A DNA stretch of 64,000 bases from Linnemannia elongata (lineage: Eukaryota; Mortierellomycota; Mortierellomycetes; Mortierellales; Mortierellaceae), in contig JAXBDG010000003.1 of the NCBI GenBank assembly GCA_036320915.1, forward strand, positions 1,736,001 through 1,800,000, given 5' to 3'. Numbering within the stretch: the stretch's first letter is position 1; each line of letters starts with the position of its first letter. A program made the translations under genes and the position numbers. Under the pieces are notes generated by a model that searched no databases, had not been told where the DNA came from, and saw only the letters and a list, made by a program, of their open reading frames with translations. Below, one piece after another: positions 53,457-64,000 of the stretch.

Positions 53457-53651
53457 CTTGGATGGAGTTTTTGCGATTTTTAGTGCTGTAACGTATAGAC
53501 TGGAGAAAAGGAAAAAAGAGCGGAAGAGAAATGAAAGAGAAAGAGAGTGAAAAAAGAAAAAATGAAAAAAACGAGGGAATGAGGAAAACGCCAAAGTTGG
53601 CTCTGAAATAATGAGGAGAAAAGAGGCGATGATCCGCCCCTTTATCAATAA

Positions 53652-53678
53652 TTTTTTTTTTTTTTTTTTTTTTTTTTT
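53652..53678. repeat. Poly(T) homopolymer
   Basis: Twenty-seven T residues about 200 bp upstream of the annexin start. Confidence 0.95.
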
Positions 53679-54014
53679 GCATATGTGTGGAAGTGTACCT
53701 CCATCCCTCTCCTCTCTTTCATGCTCTCAAAGTCAAAGTGTATCTGTTTTTGTCCGTATGTGGGTGTCTAGCCCCTTTGCTACTTTCTTCTTTTCCATTT
53801 GCCACGGCTAGTTAAAATGAACAACATCCTCCCTAAAAGGGGTACCAGGTCACCTTTGAACCACTCGCCATCCACTCCAAAATTCACTCGCCTTTCACCT
53901 TCTTCCCTCGCCCACACTGGGAAAACCGCCCTATAACCTGCCTTTCACTCCTGTCCATCATCCACACAAAACCTCCTCGGCCATATGCGTGTTCACCCTT
54001 TTTCATCGTTTCTT

Positions 54015-54015
<1 letters not shown>

Positions 54016-54045
<30 letters not shown>
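54016..54045. repeat. Poly(A) homopolymer
   Basis: Thirty A residues in intergenic DNA. Confidence 0.95.
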
Positions 54046-54049
<4 letters not shown>

Positions 54050-54747
54050 CCGCTCACCGCAACTTCTGTACCATCTTAAACATTCCTCAGCCAAACTCAC
54101 CCTCCTCCCTTTTTCTCTCTTCTCTTGTTGGAAAGCATCCACTGGGCAAGAAAATGTGTATAAATAGCAAAACTGGACTATCGGACCTCAGTGGATAGAA
54201 CCTACTTGTCAGACCCATCACAAACCAAAGAGCACCGCCCCCTCATGCGCCCAAAGTCGAAAATGCCACTGTGTGTCGAAATGACGATTCGACAACAAGA
54301 CAAGGTCATTTCATCAGCCACACAGACACTCACGCACACAAACAAACACACACAAACACTGCGTTAACATTCAAACACACACGCACGAAGGTCAAACAGA
54401 GCCTCCAAAAGATGCATGAAATGGCAATGAGATTATCCTATCTTTGCTCCTCACCATGTGGCACGGCCAAGTACACGCAAGTAGCGAGATCGCCATCTAC
54501 TGTTGATGGCTAAACTACTTGAGACGTCGACAACAAGAATAAAAGATGGCACCGTCAGTCCAATAACAAAATATTTTCATACACATGGTCTTCCAATGCG
54601 ATCCACGTTGTCATTCAGTTTGGGGAGTAATGATGTCGTTTGTTTTATTTTCGTGCCCACAGTGAACAACCAGCAAAAACAATAAAAAGATGTTCCTTTT
54701 GGAACGTAAAAAAGGGAAACGAATCCATTCTAGGTCTTCCTCAAAAA

Positions 54748-54754
54748 AAGAGAG

Positions 54755-54793
<39 letters not shown>

Positions 54794-54829
54794 AAGAAAA
54801 AAAAAGGGGGACAAAAAAGAAAGAAAAAA

Positions 54830-54860
<31 letters not shown>
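54748..54860. repeat. A-rich low-complexity tract in the kinase 3' flank
   Basis: Runs of A broken by short G/GA steps over about 110 bp. It begins about 40 bp past the kinase stop and would be U-rich in the transcript if transcribed. Confidence 0.9.
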
Positions 54861-54862
<2 letters not shown>

Positions 54863-54900
54863 TTGGGACAAAAAAAAAAATCCACAAGGAGCGAAGGTGC

Positions 54901-56778
54901 CTATGGTGGGTTGCTCAAGAGCTCTTCATCCTCAAAGGAAAATATTCCAAGCGGAACAACTTGGGCTGGAGGAGAGGAACTTGAAAAGGCTTGAGGAGAT
55001 GTTCCTGGATACGTTAGCTCCGAAAGCTTGGCAAATCCGGCTTGAACAAACTCTTGATCGAGCTTGACGTGGTTCCACGTTGTAGACGAAAACCAAGATG
55101 GGTGCGGGAGTCCCCGGAAATCGCTACTCGTGTAGTGGGATGGTTGTTGGTACAAGTGTTGGTTGAAGTATTGGTGGTCATAGCAGGCGAAAGGGTGGAT
55201 AAGGGTGGAAGAGGTGTAGTCATCATCGGAGTCATCAGGGTGGTTGGTGTTATTTGTGGAGGTGGTGGGGTTGTTGTTGCTGTTGTTGCTGTTGTTACTG
55301 TTGTTGTTGTTGTTGTTAATATTGCTTTTGGTGTTCTCGCTGGCTCCACTGGTAAAAATGTCGGCGGCAACACCATCATCGGACGAAAGGGCCTCATCGG
55401 CGGCCGTCTTGACATCATCAGAGGGTACTGGACTTGCAGGGCTTGCTTCTTCAAACTCGACGGGCAAAGAAAAGTCCATCTCCTCCTCTTCAATCATATC
55501 CGACCAAGACTTGCCCGACTGGTGAGAGGAGGCCATGGACCAGCTGGACGAGCAAGATCGAGTCCTGCTTTCAGTGCCATGTCCAGGCAGACGAGCTCCA
55601 TAATCGTCCTCCATCCGGAACATCGAGTCAATCTCGTCTTCCTCTTCGTCGACCTCGTAGCAGCTTGACGTCGAACCCTGAGCAGACGATCGAGAAGAGC
55701 CAATAGAAGAGTCATCCAACATCAAGTCGGAATCAATACGCTCCTCATTGCAGTCCTCCATGGAAGCAAAGTCGTTGGCACTTGGCTCATGGCCCACAAT
55801 GGTGTGGACACGCTGGATGAGCTCCAGGGCCTCGTAGCTATCGGCACGATCATTGGGATCGACACAGAGGACGCGCTTCAAAAAGTGAAGAGCACTTGGA
55901 GACAACTCTGGGAACATCTCGCGCAGCACATCGGAGTTCTGGGCGTAGGCGGCAAAGGTGGCGTCCATGTCGACTCGGGAAAGCTTCCAGGGGTTACGGC
56001 CGAAACGAAGGTTTAAAAAGATAATACCGAGCGACCAGACATCAGACTTTGCTGGCAAGTAGGGGCGACGGCCAGTCGAGGAGCGCGTAGGCTGTTGCTC
56101 TGGAGCCATATAGAATGAACTGCCACAGCCAAAGTCGTTAGAGACGCGCTCCTTGGTGGCAAGACCAAAGTCGGCGAGCTTGAGCGATCCATCGCTGGCG
56201 ACCAAGATGTTCTCGGGCTTGAGATCACGGTGGAAGACCTGATGGCTGTGAGAGTGAACCAAGGCAGAGATGATCTGGGTCATCGCGTCGACCACAGAGC
56301 TGTCAGAGTGGACATCGAGGCAGCGGCCAGGGAGGTGTGTCATGGGAGCGAAATCGACGCCAGAGTCGCGGGCAGCAGAGTGCTGGGAGGTGATGGTATC
56401 GTAAAGGTCGCCGCCTGAGCAGTACTCCATGGCGAGGTAGAGCGAGTCCTTGGTTTCGATGACCGAGGACATGTCGACGATGTGAGGGTGCTGGCCTTTC
56501 GTAGGTGAGGAGAGCGAGAGGTGGAGATCGATTTCTTGACGTTGGAGAAGCAACTGCGTCTGAGTGAGGCCTTTCTTGGACAGGCACTTGATGGCCTTGT
56601 ATTCGGGGAGCATACCGGGGGCAGTAGGGATGGTTTTAGCGAGGTAGATAGAGCCGTAGGTACCATAGCCGAGGACATCAAGGATCTGGTATGTAACGTG
56701 GTGGATCCCGTCACGGAGAAGGTCGCCAATTCTTTCCCGGGCACCAGTGACAGAATCAATTGCATTCAGGGTGCTCAT
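54901..56778 (-). CDS. Ran1/Ksp1/Vhs1-like serine/threonine protein kinase
   Basis: Single-exon gene, 625 aa. The kinase domain spans about 30-326. Catalytic elements are all present: Gly-loop G37YGTYG42, the VAIK-type lysine K64 in YKAIK, HRDLKPEN at 183-190, DFG at 203-205 and APE at 225-227. The activation stretch DFGCGSSFYMAPE and the DVWSLGIIFLNL helix are typical of the fungal Ran1/Pat1, Ksp1, Sks1 and Vhs1 group, kinases of nutrient response and meiosis. A ~28-residue insert (132-160) lies between the alphaD and alphaE positions. The C-terminal half is acidic and Ser-rich, then has an Asn run (about 515-535) encoded by a GTT/CTN-like repeat, then a Phe/Trp/Tyr-containing end. I chose the start at 56778 (MSTLNAID) because upstream codons of the open frame are low-complexity and CT-rich, like the leaders of neighbouring genes. 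The exact subfamily is not settled. Confidence 0.9.
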   Translation of the reverse strand: MSTLNAIDSVTGARERIGDLLRDGIHHVTYQILDVLGYGTYGSIYLAKTIPTAPGMLPEYKAIKCLSKKGLTQTQLLLQRQEIDLHLSLSSPTKGQHPHIVDMSSVIETKDSLYLAMEYCSGGDLYDTITSQHSAARDSGVDFAPMTHLPGRCLDVHSDSSVVDAMTQIISALVHSHSHQVFHRDLKPENILVASDGSLKLADFGLATKERVSNDFGCGSSFYMAPEQQPTRSSTGRRPYLPAKSDVWSLGIIFLNLRFGRNPWKLSRVDMDATFAAYAQNSDVLREMFPELSPSALHFLKRVLCVDPNDRADSYEALELIQRVHTIVGHEPSANDFASMEDCNEERIDSDLMLDDSSIGSSRSSAQGSTSSCYEVDEEEDEIDSMFRMEDDYGARLPGHGTESRTRSCSSSWSMASSHQSGKSWSDMIEEEEMDFSLPVEFEEASPASPVPSDDVKTAADEALSSDDGVAADIFTSGASENTKSNINNNNNNSNNSNNSNNNPTTSTNNTNHPDDSDDDYTSSTLIHPFACYDHQYFNQHLYQQPSHYTSSDFRGLPHPSWFSSTTWNHVKLDQEFVQAGFAKLSELTYPGTSPQAFSSSSPPAQVVPLGIFSFEDEELLSNPP

Positions 56779-59240
56779 ATTGTTACGATTGTTGCTGTGC
56801 GTGTAAGGAGAAGGTAATGTGGAGGGAAGGATTGAAGAAAAAAAAGACAAGAGAGCAAAGTAACGGCCCGTGTTTTGTGTGGAAAGGAAGGTGATGATAA
56901 GAATGCCAGGAGCAGTAGTAGTAACAGGAACAAGATAAAGAAGAGAGAAAAACACAGGTGGAGTTGACGAGAAAATAAAAAGGATGAAGTGACTCGACCA
57001 AGGAGAATAAAAAAAAAAGTATTCGACTGGGAGCAAGGACTATCGGGTAATGGCCAATGCGAACGAGATGTGATGTTGTTCTTGGTGGGTGCAAGTGGCC
57101 AATTGATGGTGAAGGGGAGCAGGTTTTTTGTACAGGATTGAAGTTAAAAAAAAAATAAAAGAAAAAAAAACGAAAGAGTGGATAGAGCGAGGACGTGTTC
57201 AAGTAAAATGTGGCGGGAACACTTTTTTTTGGGTGGATCAAAGGAGATATTAACTTACAATAGAAAGGGGCACAGAAAAAGAAAAAAAAAAGGATGGTAC
57301 AACAATTGAAGAGAACGAGCAAAGGGTAAAAGAGGGCTGGTTGGAAGGATATTGAGAGCAGGTAATTAGCCAACCAAAGAATAAAATGTGCTGGTGGTGG
57401 CAGTAGTGGTAGTAGTGGTAGTAGTAGTAATAGGAATAGAAGGAGTGGTTGGAAGGGCGGTAGTCAAGTAGGTAAGTGGGCAGAGTTCGAGGACCACGGC
57501 GTGTTCCTTAGGGAAAGGTCGGGTTGGCAGGTTGAGGCAGGAACAGGAGGTGCTTGCTTGTTGGGCAGAGAAAGTCAGAGTATGCAGCATAGTTTGTTGT
57601 TTTCTACAGGCGGAGGGGCATCGACCGAAGGGAGGGATCCGAGCTGGAGGGAGCGTCGAAGAGAATTAGAGAGAGCGAGCCATGGTCGGTTGTTGATGTG
57701 GCAGGTGAGGGTGAGGTGTAATAGGATATGAGAAGAAGAAGAAAAAGCTATGGACGTCTTGAATGTCAAGAGTACCAGAGAAAACAGGAAGAAAGGAAGA
57801 AGGGTCGTTGCTGTGTCGAAGCACGAGTCCAGGGGCGGAAGGATGGGGGACACAGCCAGGGGTTGTGGAGAAAGTAGGATAAGTGTAAAGAGGTTGAAGA
57901 GGCGGTCGTGAGTGTAAGTGTGAGTGTGAGTGAAAGTGAAAGTGTGTGACGGAGGCAGGAGAGAAGGAAGGATGATGAAGGAACAAAGAAAACAGAATAG
58001 GGGAAAAGAAGAAGGGGAGTGAGGGGAAGGAGGGGGGGGGAGAAGAGGATTAGGAGGATGATGAACAAAAGAAGAAAGAAAGGAAAGGAGAGAAGAAAGG
58101 AAAGAAGAAAGGATAGGGAAACAGACAGGGAGGAGAAATAAAGAGAGGAAAAGAAAAGACAAGAGAAGAGAAGAGAAGAGAAGAGAAGACGACACAAATA
58201 GCGTTAGTGTTATTATGTGAGCGACATTGATGAGAATGAACCCCATCAAAATTACAGGACATGAGCTACGCCCAGAGCTTGACACGACATCAAAGAAAAA
58301 AAAAAATGAAGGCGATTGACAGAGGAAAAGGTCGATCGACCATTGTCCATATCACTCGTTCATTCATTCTCCTATGTTCCACACCATAACAAATGACACT
58401 TTTGGCTCATCTTTGTCGCTGTTAATGCTGTCGCTGTTGCTGTTGCTCAGCATTGTTGCACTTTGTTGCAAATATAAAAAAGCAAAAGCAAAAAAAAAAA
58501 AAAATGAGACAGATAAAATATAATTACCTTTGAGAGTATGAGTAAGAGTGATAAATATGGACCAAAGCAGATTCAACTACCTTGGGTTGTTGGCTCAGAA
58601 TGAAAAAAGGGCTTAGTTGTGAGGCACTGGATGGATATCAAAAAAGAGCCGATTTGGATTCAGGAGCTGGGGCAAAGGAGACTTGTAGACCAATGGGAAG
58701 GCACCGCGCAGGGAGAGAGGAAAGGAAAGAAGCTGGGTCTGGGGTGTTCGTCTAGGAAGAACTAGGGTTTTCTTTTCCTGAGGGATAAAATAAAAGTCCA
58801 AAAAAAGTCGAGGTGAGGAAGAGCAGGTTGAAGGGTAGAGAAAACGGAAGAATAAAAAAAGAGAGAGCGAAAGCGAGAGCGAGAAGAAGGGAGGGAAGGG
58901 AAGGGGGGAGGAGGAGACGGAGGAAGGAAGGGAAAAGGAAAGGAGGAAGGAGGAAGGAAGGGACGGGAGAGAGTGAGGAAGGAGGTGGAGGAGAAGAGAA
59001 GAGAAGAGAAGAGAAGAGAAGAGAAGAAGAAGAGTGAGAGAAAGGAAAAGGAAGAAAAAGGGAGAGAAAAGACAATGAGTGAGTGAGTGAGGTGGGAGAG
59101 AAAAGGGACAAAAGGACAGACACAAGAGGCCAAGAGACACAGAGAGAGAGAGACAAATGAAAAGGGAAAGGCAGAGATATTGAACAAGCGGCAAGGATAT
59201 TTTGAATTGAATAGAATAAATTAATGGAGTACAATAAATA
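56779..59240 (-). promoter_or_regulatory. Long CT-rich (sense strand) region upstream of the kinase
   Basis: For about 2.4 kb the plus strand is rich in G and A, so the kinase sense strand is rich in C and T. It includes GAGAA pentamer runs at about 58154-58190 and 58990-59030 and a GGTAGTAGT run near 57395-57432. Open frames here are composition artefacts. The extent is unusual for a promoter or leader. Confidence 0.5.
58154..58190. repeat. GAGAA-type pentanucleotide repeat
   Basis: About seven copies of a GAGAA/AGAAG unit; a second similar run lies at about 58990-59030. Confidence 0.9.
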
Positions 59241-59352
59241 CATCACCCCATCCCCATGCAGTGTCCGTCTGCCTGTTTGTCTCTCTCTCTCCTCTCACAT
59301 CGGGGCACTGTCCTCTTCTCATCTTGGGATTTGTTTGTGTTGTGGGTGCCTT

Positions 59353-59455
<103 letters not shown>

Positions 59456-62101
59456 AATGTCTATGTCTACGCCTACCTTCATTCTACATCTGTTGTCTGT
59501 TGGACATTGCCCCATCCTATCCCCATCCCGGCTGTGTATGTATGAATGAGTGAAAAGCAAAGTGCAGACTGCAACGCGTGTCAGCTCCATCCATCTCTCC
59601 TATGCCAAATAACACTTTCTCTGTGGGTAATGGACACTCTTCCGAATAATTTGTTGTTCCTTTCTTCACCAAAAGAAACACGCCCATCCGTATCCATCCA
59701 ACACCCAACATCCAACATCCACACACACACACACTCCACCCCTTGAATCTATCTCCTTCTCTCCTCTTTACGTCCCTCTCCACGTCCTTGCTGCTGTATT
59801 CTATCCCCTGTTTCTATGCATCCTTCCTTCTTTTTACCCCCTTCCCTATCTAGCCATCCCACTCTCTCTGTTTGACAGATTGTAGGTATTCCTTTCCCGC
59901 AATGCTTTTTTACCCTCCTTTTTTCTCTCTCCCAAACGCCATGATGGCCCAACTGCATCTCTAGCCTCTCGTCGTCGCTCATATCATGCATAAGGCCAAA
60001 CAAGATCGCAGAAAGAAGATAAAGACACACACAAAAAAAAGAAGGGATGATACAAGTTCAAACGAACAATGAGCAAAAGGCATCACTAAGACAAGTCCCG
60101 CTAAATCAGCTTGTCCCAGCCAGCAGCTAAATAGCACAACGAAAGCTCAATGCCCATAATTGCTCTTATACCCTCCTCCTCCTCCTCCTCCTTGCTTTCA
60201 TACCGTCTGTGTCTTTCTTGCCCCGTATGTTCGTGCTTGCCTCTCCTACATTTTCTTTGTCCTACTCTACGTCTTCATAAGACTTTGAACGACATGAACT
60301 CTTCCTTTTGTTTGTTCATTTACTACTCATGCAATGACTAAGTCTTTTTTGTGTCTCTCCTTCTGCACCCCTCTCCTCCCTTTTCCTGCAAAAAAGAGAA
60401 TGCACTTTTCAAGCGCATTAACGTGAATGCACTCTGCCCTTGTTTCTTCATTGCATCAAAACACCATTTCCCCACCAAGTGGCCAACTATCGTAGCCTCT
60501 TTTTTTCACCCTCTTTTCTTCATTCTTCAAGGAAATGGCGAGGGTTATATAACCTATATTGGTCGCTTTTTTAGCTCAAAAATTGCTCAGTTATTGCTCT
60601 CGAGGATGACAGCAACAAAGACCAAAAAAAGGGCCCGGCGAACAATGAGGTTTAAATTGGGCGTGTTTTGTGTTGTATTTTGTTTGTGTGTGTTTGTGTG
60701 TTTGTATGTTTGTATGTATGGATTTGTGTGTATGTAGGATTGGATTTGCGCGGGTCCTCGATCATCAACCACAGACCCTCTCTCTCTCTCTCTCTGCCTC
60801 TGTGTGTGTATGTATGTATATCCTCTTACTCTTTTCCCTCCTTTTGCCTCCAACTTTGTCAAAGAACTTCTTTGGTCCAATCCTCTTTTTTGAAGCACGT
60901 ATCATGCGGAGAAAAAAAAATAGAGTCGAATATGCGGTGTGCTCTCAACCAGCTCACATTTAACAAACACCCTATTCTCTACTACAGCCAGCTAAAGGAG
61001 ATGGTCATGGAACACCACGTCCATCAAGCAATGCTAACATGATGCATACCCTGCCTAGATGTACATGTTTTTTTCCCGCTCTACATCCTCTCTCTCCTTT
61101 GCCCCCCTCCCTCTATGATGTTCCCTCCATATATCATCTCCCCCTATCTAGTCCCTTGCCTTACTCTCCACACAAACATAATGCATTGCCGAGAGATCAT
61201 GCCTCGCCTAAGGGGAAAAAAAGGGACATCGCCCAATCTCTCCAACTTTAAAACAGAAAATGTGAGGGTCTTGAAAAAAAGGGGATGTGTCCAGAAGCCA
61301 AAGCTGTTGGTCAGTTGAGAAGACACTAAGAACCCTCCACTAACAATAGGCGTTTTGAGAAAGACGATGCACAAAGAGAAAAAGTGAAGGAACCTGCCAG
61401 AAGGAAGGGAAAAAACAAGTCCTATAGATAAACAAGCTCGCTCCTGCCTCGAAGGAACGACTAAAGAGCAAGATTGGCCTTTCAACCTTGGCGCAATCAA
61501 CAAACAAACAAATACCATACAGAGAGGTACAAAAAACAACAAGCAACAGCATGACATACTACACCAACCGATTGACCCAAAAAAAAAAAAAAAAAAAGAG
61601 GAGACATCGAGGTTTGTTTGTGTATGAGAGCGATAGACAGACAGACAATGGGAGATGGAAAGAGGAAGAAGGGTGGTGAATGAACATCGCCCATCCACTC
61701 ATCCATGCTTCGGGCCTAAGTGAGCATTATTTTAGGTCGACCGACCACCACCACTGACCAATTGCAACCCCATCGCCCAAACAAACACACAGACGCTACA
61801 TTACGACACATATCCACCCTTCACCCCTTTTCTTCCTCAACCCACTTTTTTCTCTCTATTGGCTTCAGCCCTTCTCCTTTTGTAATGATCACGGTACGGC
61901 AGTTGTTGTTGTCCACTCAACTCGACTCAAGGTCCTCTTTTCGTTTTGAACCCGTGTTTTGAGCAATCTAGTAAACCAGAATAATACAAGGCCAATGAAC
62001 TCATTTTTGCAGTCGTTTTTGTACGAAGATAACAAATACAACCCTCCCTCTCTCCAACCTATTTTTTCATGCATGTCGTGCTCGGCAGACGACAGGGTGT
62101 C

Positions 62102-62137
62102 GCTAATGCTAATGCTAATACTAATGCTAATGCTAAT
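62102..62137. repeat. (GCTAAT)n hexanucleotide repeat
   Basis: Six tandem copies of GCTAAT, the fourth reading ACTAAT. Confidence 0.95.
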
Positions 62138-64000
62138 TCATCGATATCCACCTGAAACAAAAAAAAAATGAATGCAATGCCCATTTCTCCTCCGCTCTCT
62201 CTCTCTTACTTGACACATGACTGTCTCGTCCAAACTAGGGACATACCAATACGTCAAAGATGCCCATACACCCACGTCTTTTATCGAGGGGTAGGAGTGA
62301 GGTGAAGGTGAGAGGAGCTACCTATCGCTCGTGTTTTCTGGCGTGCAGAAGAAGGGAAAGGGAAATTCGGTATGGCAGGACGCAGGGGTTGTTTTTCTTT
62401 CTTGCCGAGGAAACTGATGCGATGACTTACCGTGGAATTTTTGCGCTTGTGGTAATATGTCGTAGAAAGAATAACGGTGGCGACTTGTCCCAACCGAATA
62501 ACAGGGAAGAAAAATAGAAGGCGAATAAAAAATTAAAAAAAATAGAGAAAAAAATGGTACGAGTAGAGCTCGAGTATGTTCAGAAACAGAAGAAGGAAAA
62601 GTAAAACAAGGTGTGACCCCGTAGATATACGAAACAAAGAAGGAGGGAAAAAAAATTGGCGTCTTTTGGAACTGCTCTTGTTGAAGTAGTGAGTCAAGAA
62701 GAAGAATAAGGTATGCCGCTGATGGTGTTGTTGTTGTTGGATGCAGAATGCTGGCTTCTGTTTTTGTTGAGAGCTGTAACGTCGTCAGGAGCTGACAAAG
62801 GGATGTGTAATTGAGAGCGATTTTCTTTTCTGTTACTCTGGCAAGAAAAAAAAGGCGCGTTTGGACAAAGATGGGATCAATGACGATGAGGTGCTTATGC
62901 TGGCTGCTCTTATGTGTGGTGTAGGGCGGTGTCTTGCAGAATGTGGTGTAGCAGGATAATGATGGTGGTGTGCGCAGGTGGTTAGAAAAAAAGAGGCGAG
63001 GAGAAAAAGGAGATTCGCTCTTTTGCTGTTATTGTTTGTACTTTGGAAAAAGCTGTTGCTCTTTTTGTTTTGGTGCACTGCTTATTGCTCGTTGTTTTTC
63101 GATCAGGTTGGGATCGAAAAATAACAATAACAATGGTTTTAATGGCTTGAGCCTTTTGTCTTCTCTAGCTAGTAAATGAACGCTGGGCTGAAAAGAGGAT
63201 AGTGCTTTCGAGAATTGAAGAATAAAGAAAAAGAAAGTGAAAAAAAGAGAATAAAGAGTGAAGAGGGGGCTAAAAAAGGTAATAGTAATAACGTCGCCGC
63301 TTCAGAACGCGTGTGGTTGCAACATCGTTGGCAGCAATCACCCTTAGCTCCCTGTCGAAACAGGTACCCGGGTCTTTTTTATTATTCATTTTACTGTTCA
63401 TATTTCGTAATCATTCCATCGAATCAAGGGTATGGTAAACGACCAAGCACTGTTTTGGTTGAAAGGCGGGTTCGTGTTTATGCGGGCTGACTTGCTTTGA
63501 GGTCAGTCGCCGACTCGAAAAGGTGGTTTCATTCACTTACTCATGCCTTCCAGTTCATTCATTCGCTTAATGGTGGTGGATGGGCTTTTCCTGTTTTATT
63601 TTTTTTATTTTTTTTTCAAACGAACCGTGTTCGTTTTTTTTTACGCCCATTCATTTTCCACTCGCCAACTTCTTGTTGTCAAATTCTCTCTCACTCTCAC
63701 TTCCTCGCTCTGCTGAGTATCCTTTCCGCGTGGCGTAATCCGTTTTTTTTTTTATTTGTGCATGTGTCGATTTTATGTCGTGCTGACTATTGTTGTCTGG
63801 TTAGATGTGTGCATTGGGGTCTCGGGCCACGATTGTTCCTTTGAGCACATGTGCTGACCCAGGAGTCAAACTATAAGGAAGAAAGGGAGAAAGATAGGGA
63901 TGGCGGGGTGGGGAAAGGCAAAGGGTTTATAACCACCTCATCTGTCTGATTGCTTTTGATTGAGGAGGTGGTCAGGGTTCATTCTTTGGAAGCATTGGTG

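Larger units (their letters stand above)
53457..54900. other. Intergenic region: annexin promoter side and kinase 3' side
   Basis: 53460-53600 is purine-rich on the plus strand, so CT-rich on the annexin sense strand. T and A homopolymers lie at 53652-53678 and 54016-54045. A dense A-rich stretch at about 54748-54860 is T-rich on the kinase strand, just past that gene's stop. TTTATT at 54644-54649 could be the kinase poly(A) signal. I see no gene. Confidence 0.5.

Noticed and set aside
53457..53648. N-terminal extension of the annexin to 53648
   Set aside because: The extra codons are hydrophobic low-complexity translated from a CT-rich leader; the PYG tail starting at 53456 is the normal beginning.
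56779..57036. N-terminal extension of the kinase to 57036
   Set aside because: The added residues are Phe/Ser/Leu-rich leader-type sequence from CT-rich DNA; the ATG at 56778 begins ordinary protein sequence before the kinase domain.
57575..59246. Several 140-240-codon minus-strand frames upstream of the kinase
   Set aside because: They are Ser/Leu/Phe/Pro-only translations of pyrimidine-rich DNA, without domains or splice sites.

Overview
The window is nuclear DNA of a filamentous fungus. It has intron-bearing protein genes on both strands, short introns with GTAAGT/GTGAGT-type donors and CTAAC-like branch sites, AATAAA signals and CT-rich upstream regions. The gene content (MOCS1A, a VNX1-type cation/H+ antiporter, an annexin, a Ran1-like kinase, a CBM13-like lectin region) fits an early-diverging filamentous fungus. 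Mucoromycota, possibly Mortierellomycotina, is my guess; it rests on overall resemblance, not on a search. All exon models were built by eye from splice sites and reading-frame phase.

Layout. 1-3760: no certain gene, with unresolved coding-like pieces on the minus strand. 3761-4752 (-): a small membrane-anchored unknown protein. 5788-7629 (-): MOCS1A, the radical-SAM enzyme of molybdenum cofactor synthesis, in five exons. 7630-9574: its promoter region, shared divergently with a VNX1-like vacuolar antiporter at 9575-13626 (+, six exons) that has a CT microsatellite of about 305 bp just before its start. 13627-22195: an 8.6-kb gene-poor gap. 22196-51096 (+): one giant gene. 51364-53456 (-): an annexin in five exons, tail-to-tail with the giant gene. 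54901-56778 (-): a single-exon Ran1-like protein kinase. 56779-64000: low-complexity DNA with no supportable gene.

The giant gene is the main result. Thirty-four exons join without a phase error into a reading frame of 8,201 codons, a protein of about 8,200 residues or close to 0.9 MDa. The first ~1,480 residues hold eight R-type (ricin-B-fold) beta-trefoil units. Then come 25 copies of a WGR-like module, the fold known from PARP DNA-dependent domains, here with WGE, WGD or WGS in place of WGR. From exon 13 to exon 31 the array is 19 consecutive exons of exactly 828 nt, nearly identical in sequence, all flanked by phase-1 introns and separated by introns of a few recurring families. Each module carries an acidic beta-like stretch, a threonine run, an alternating Val/Asp stretch, a Gly/Ala-rich hydrophobic segment and the WGR-like fold. 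The protein ends in a domain I do not recognise.

The genes do not form an obvious pathway. Two features recur: each confident gene has a pyrimidine-rich stretch on its sense strand upstream of its start, and long A/T homopolymers and CT tracts lie between genes.
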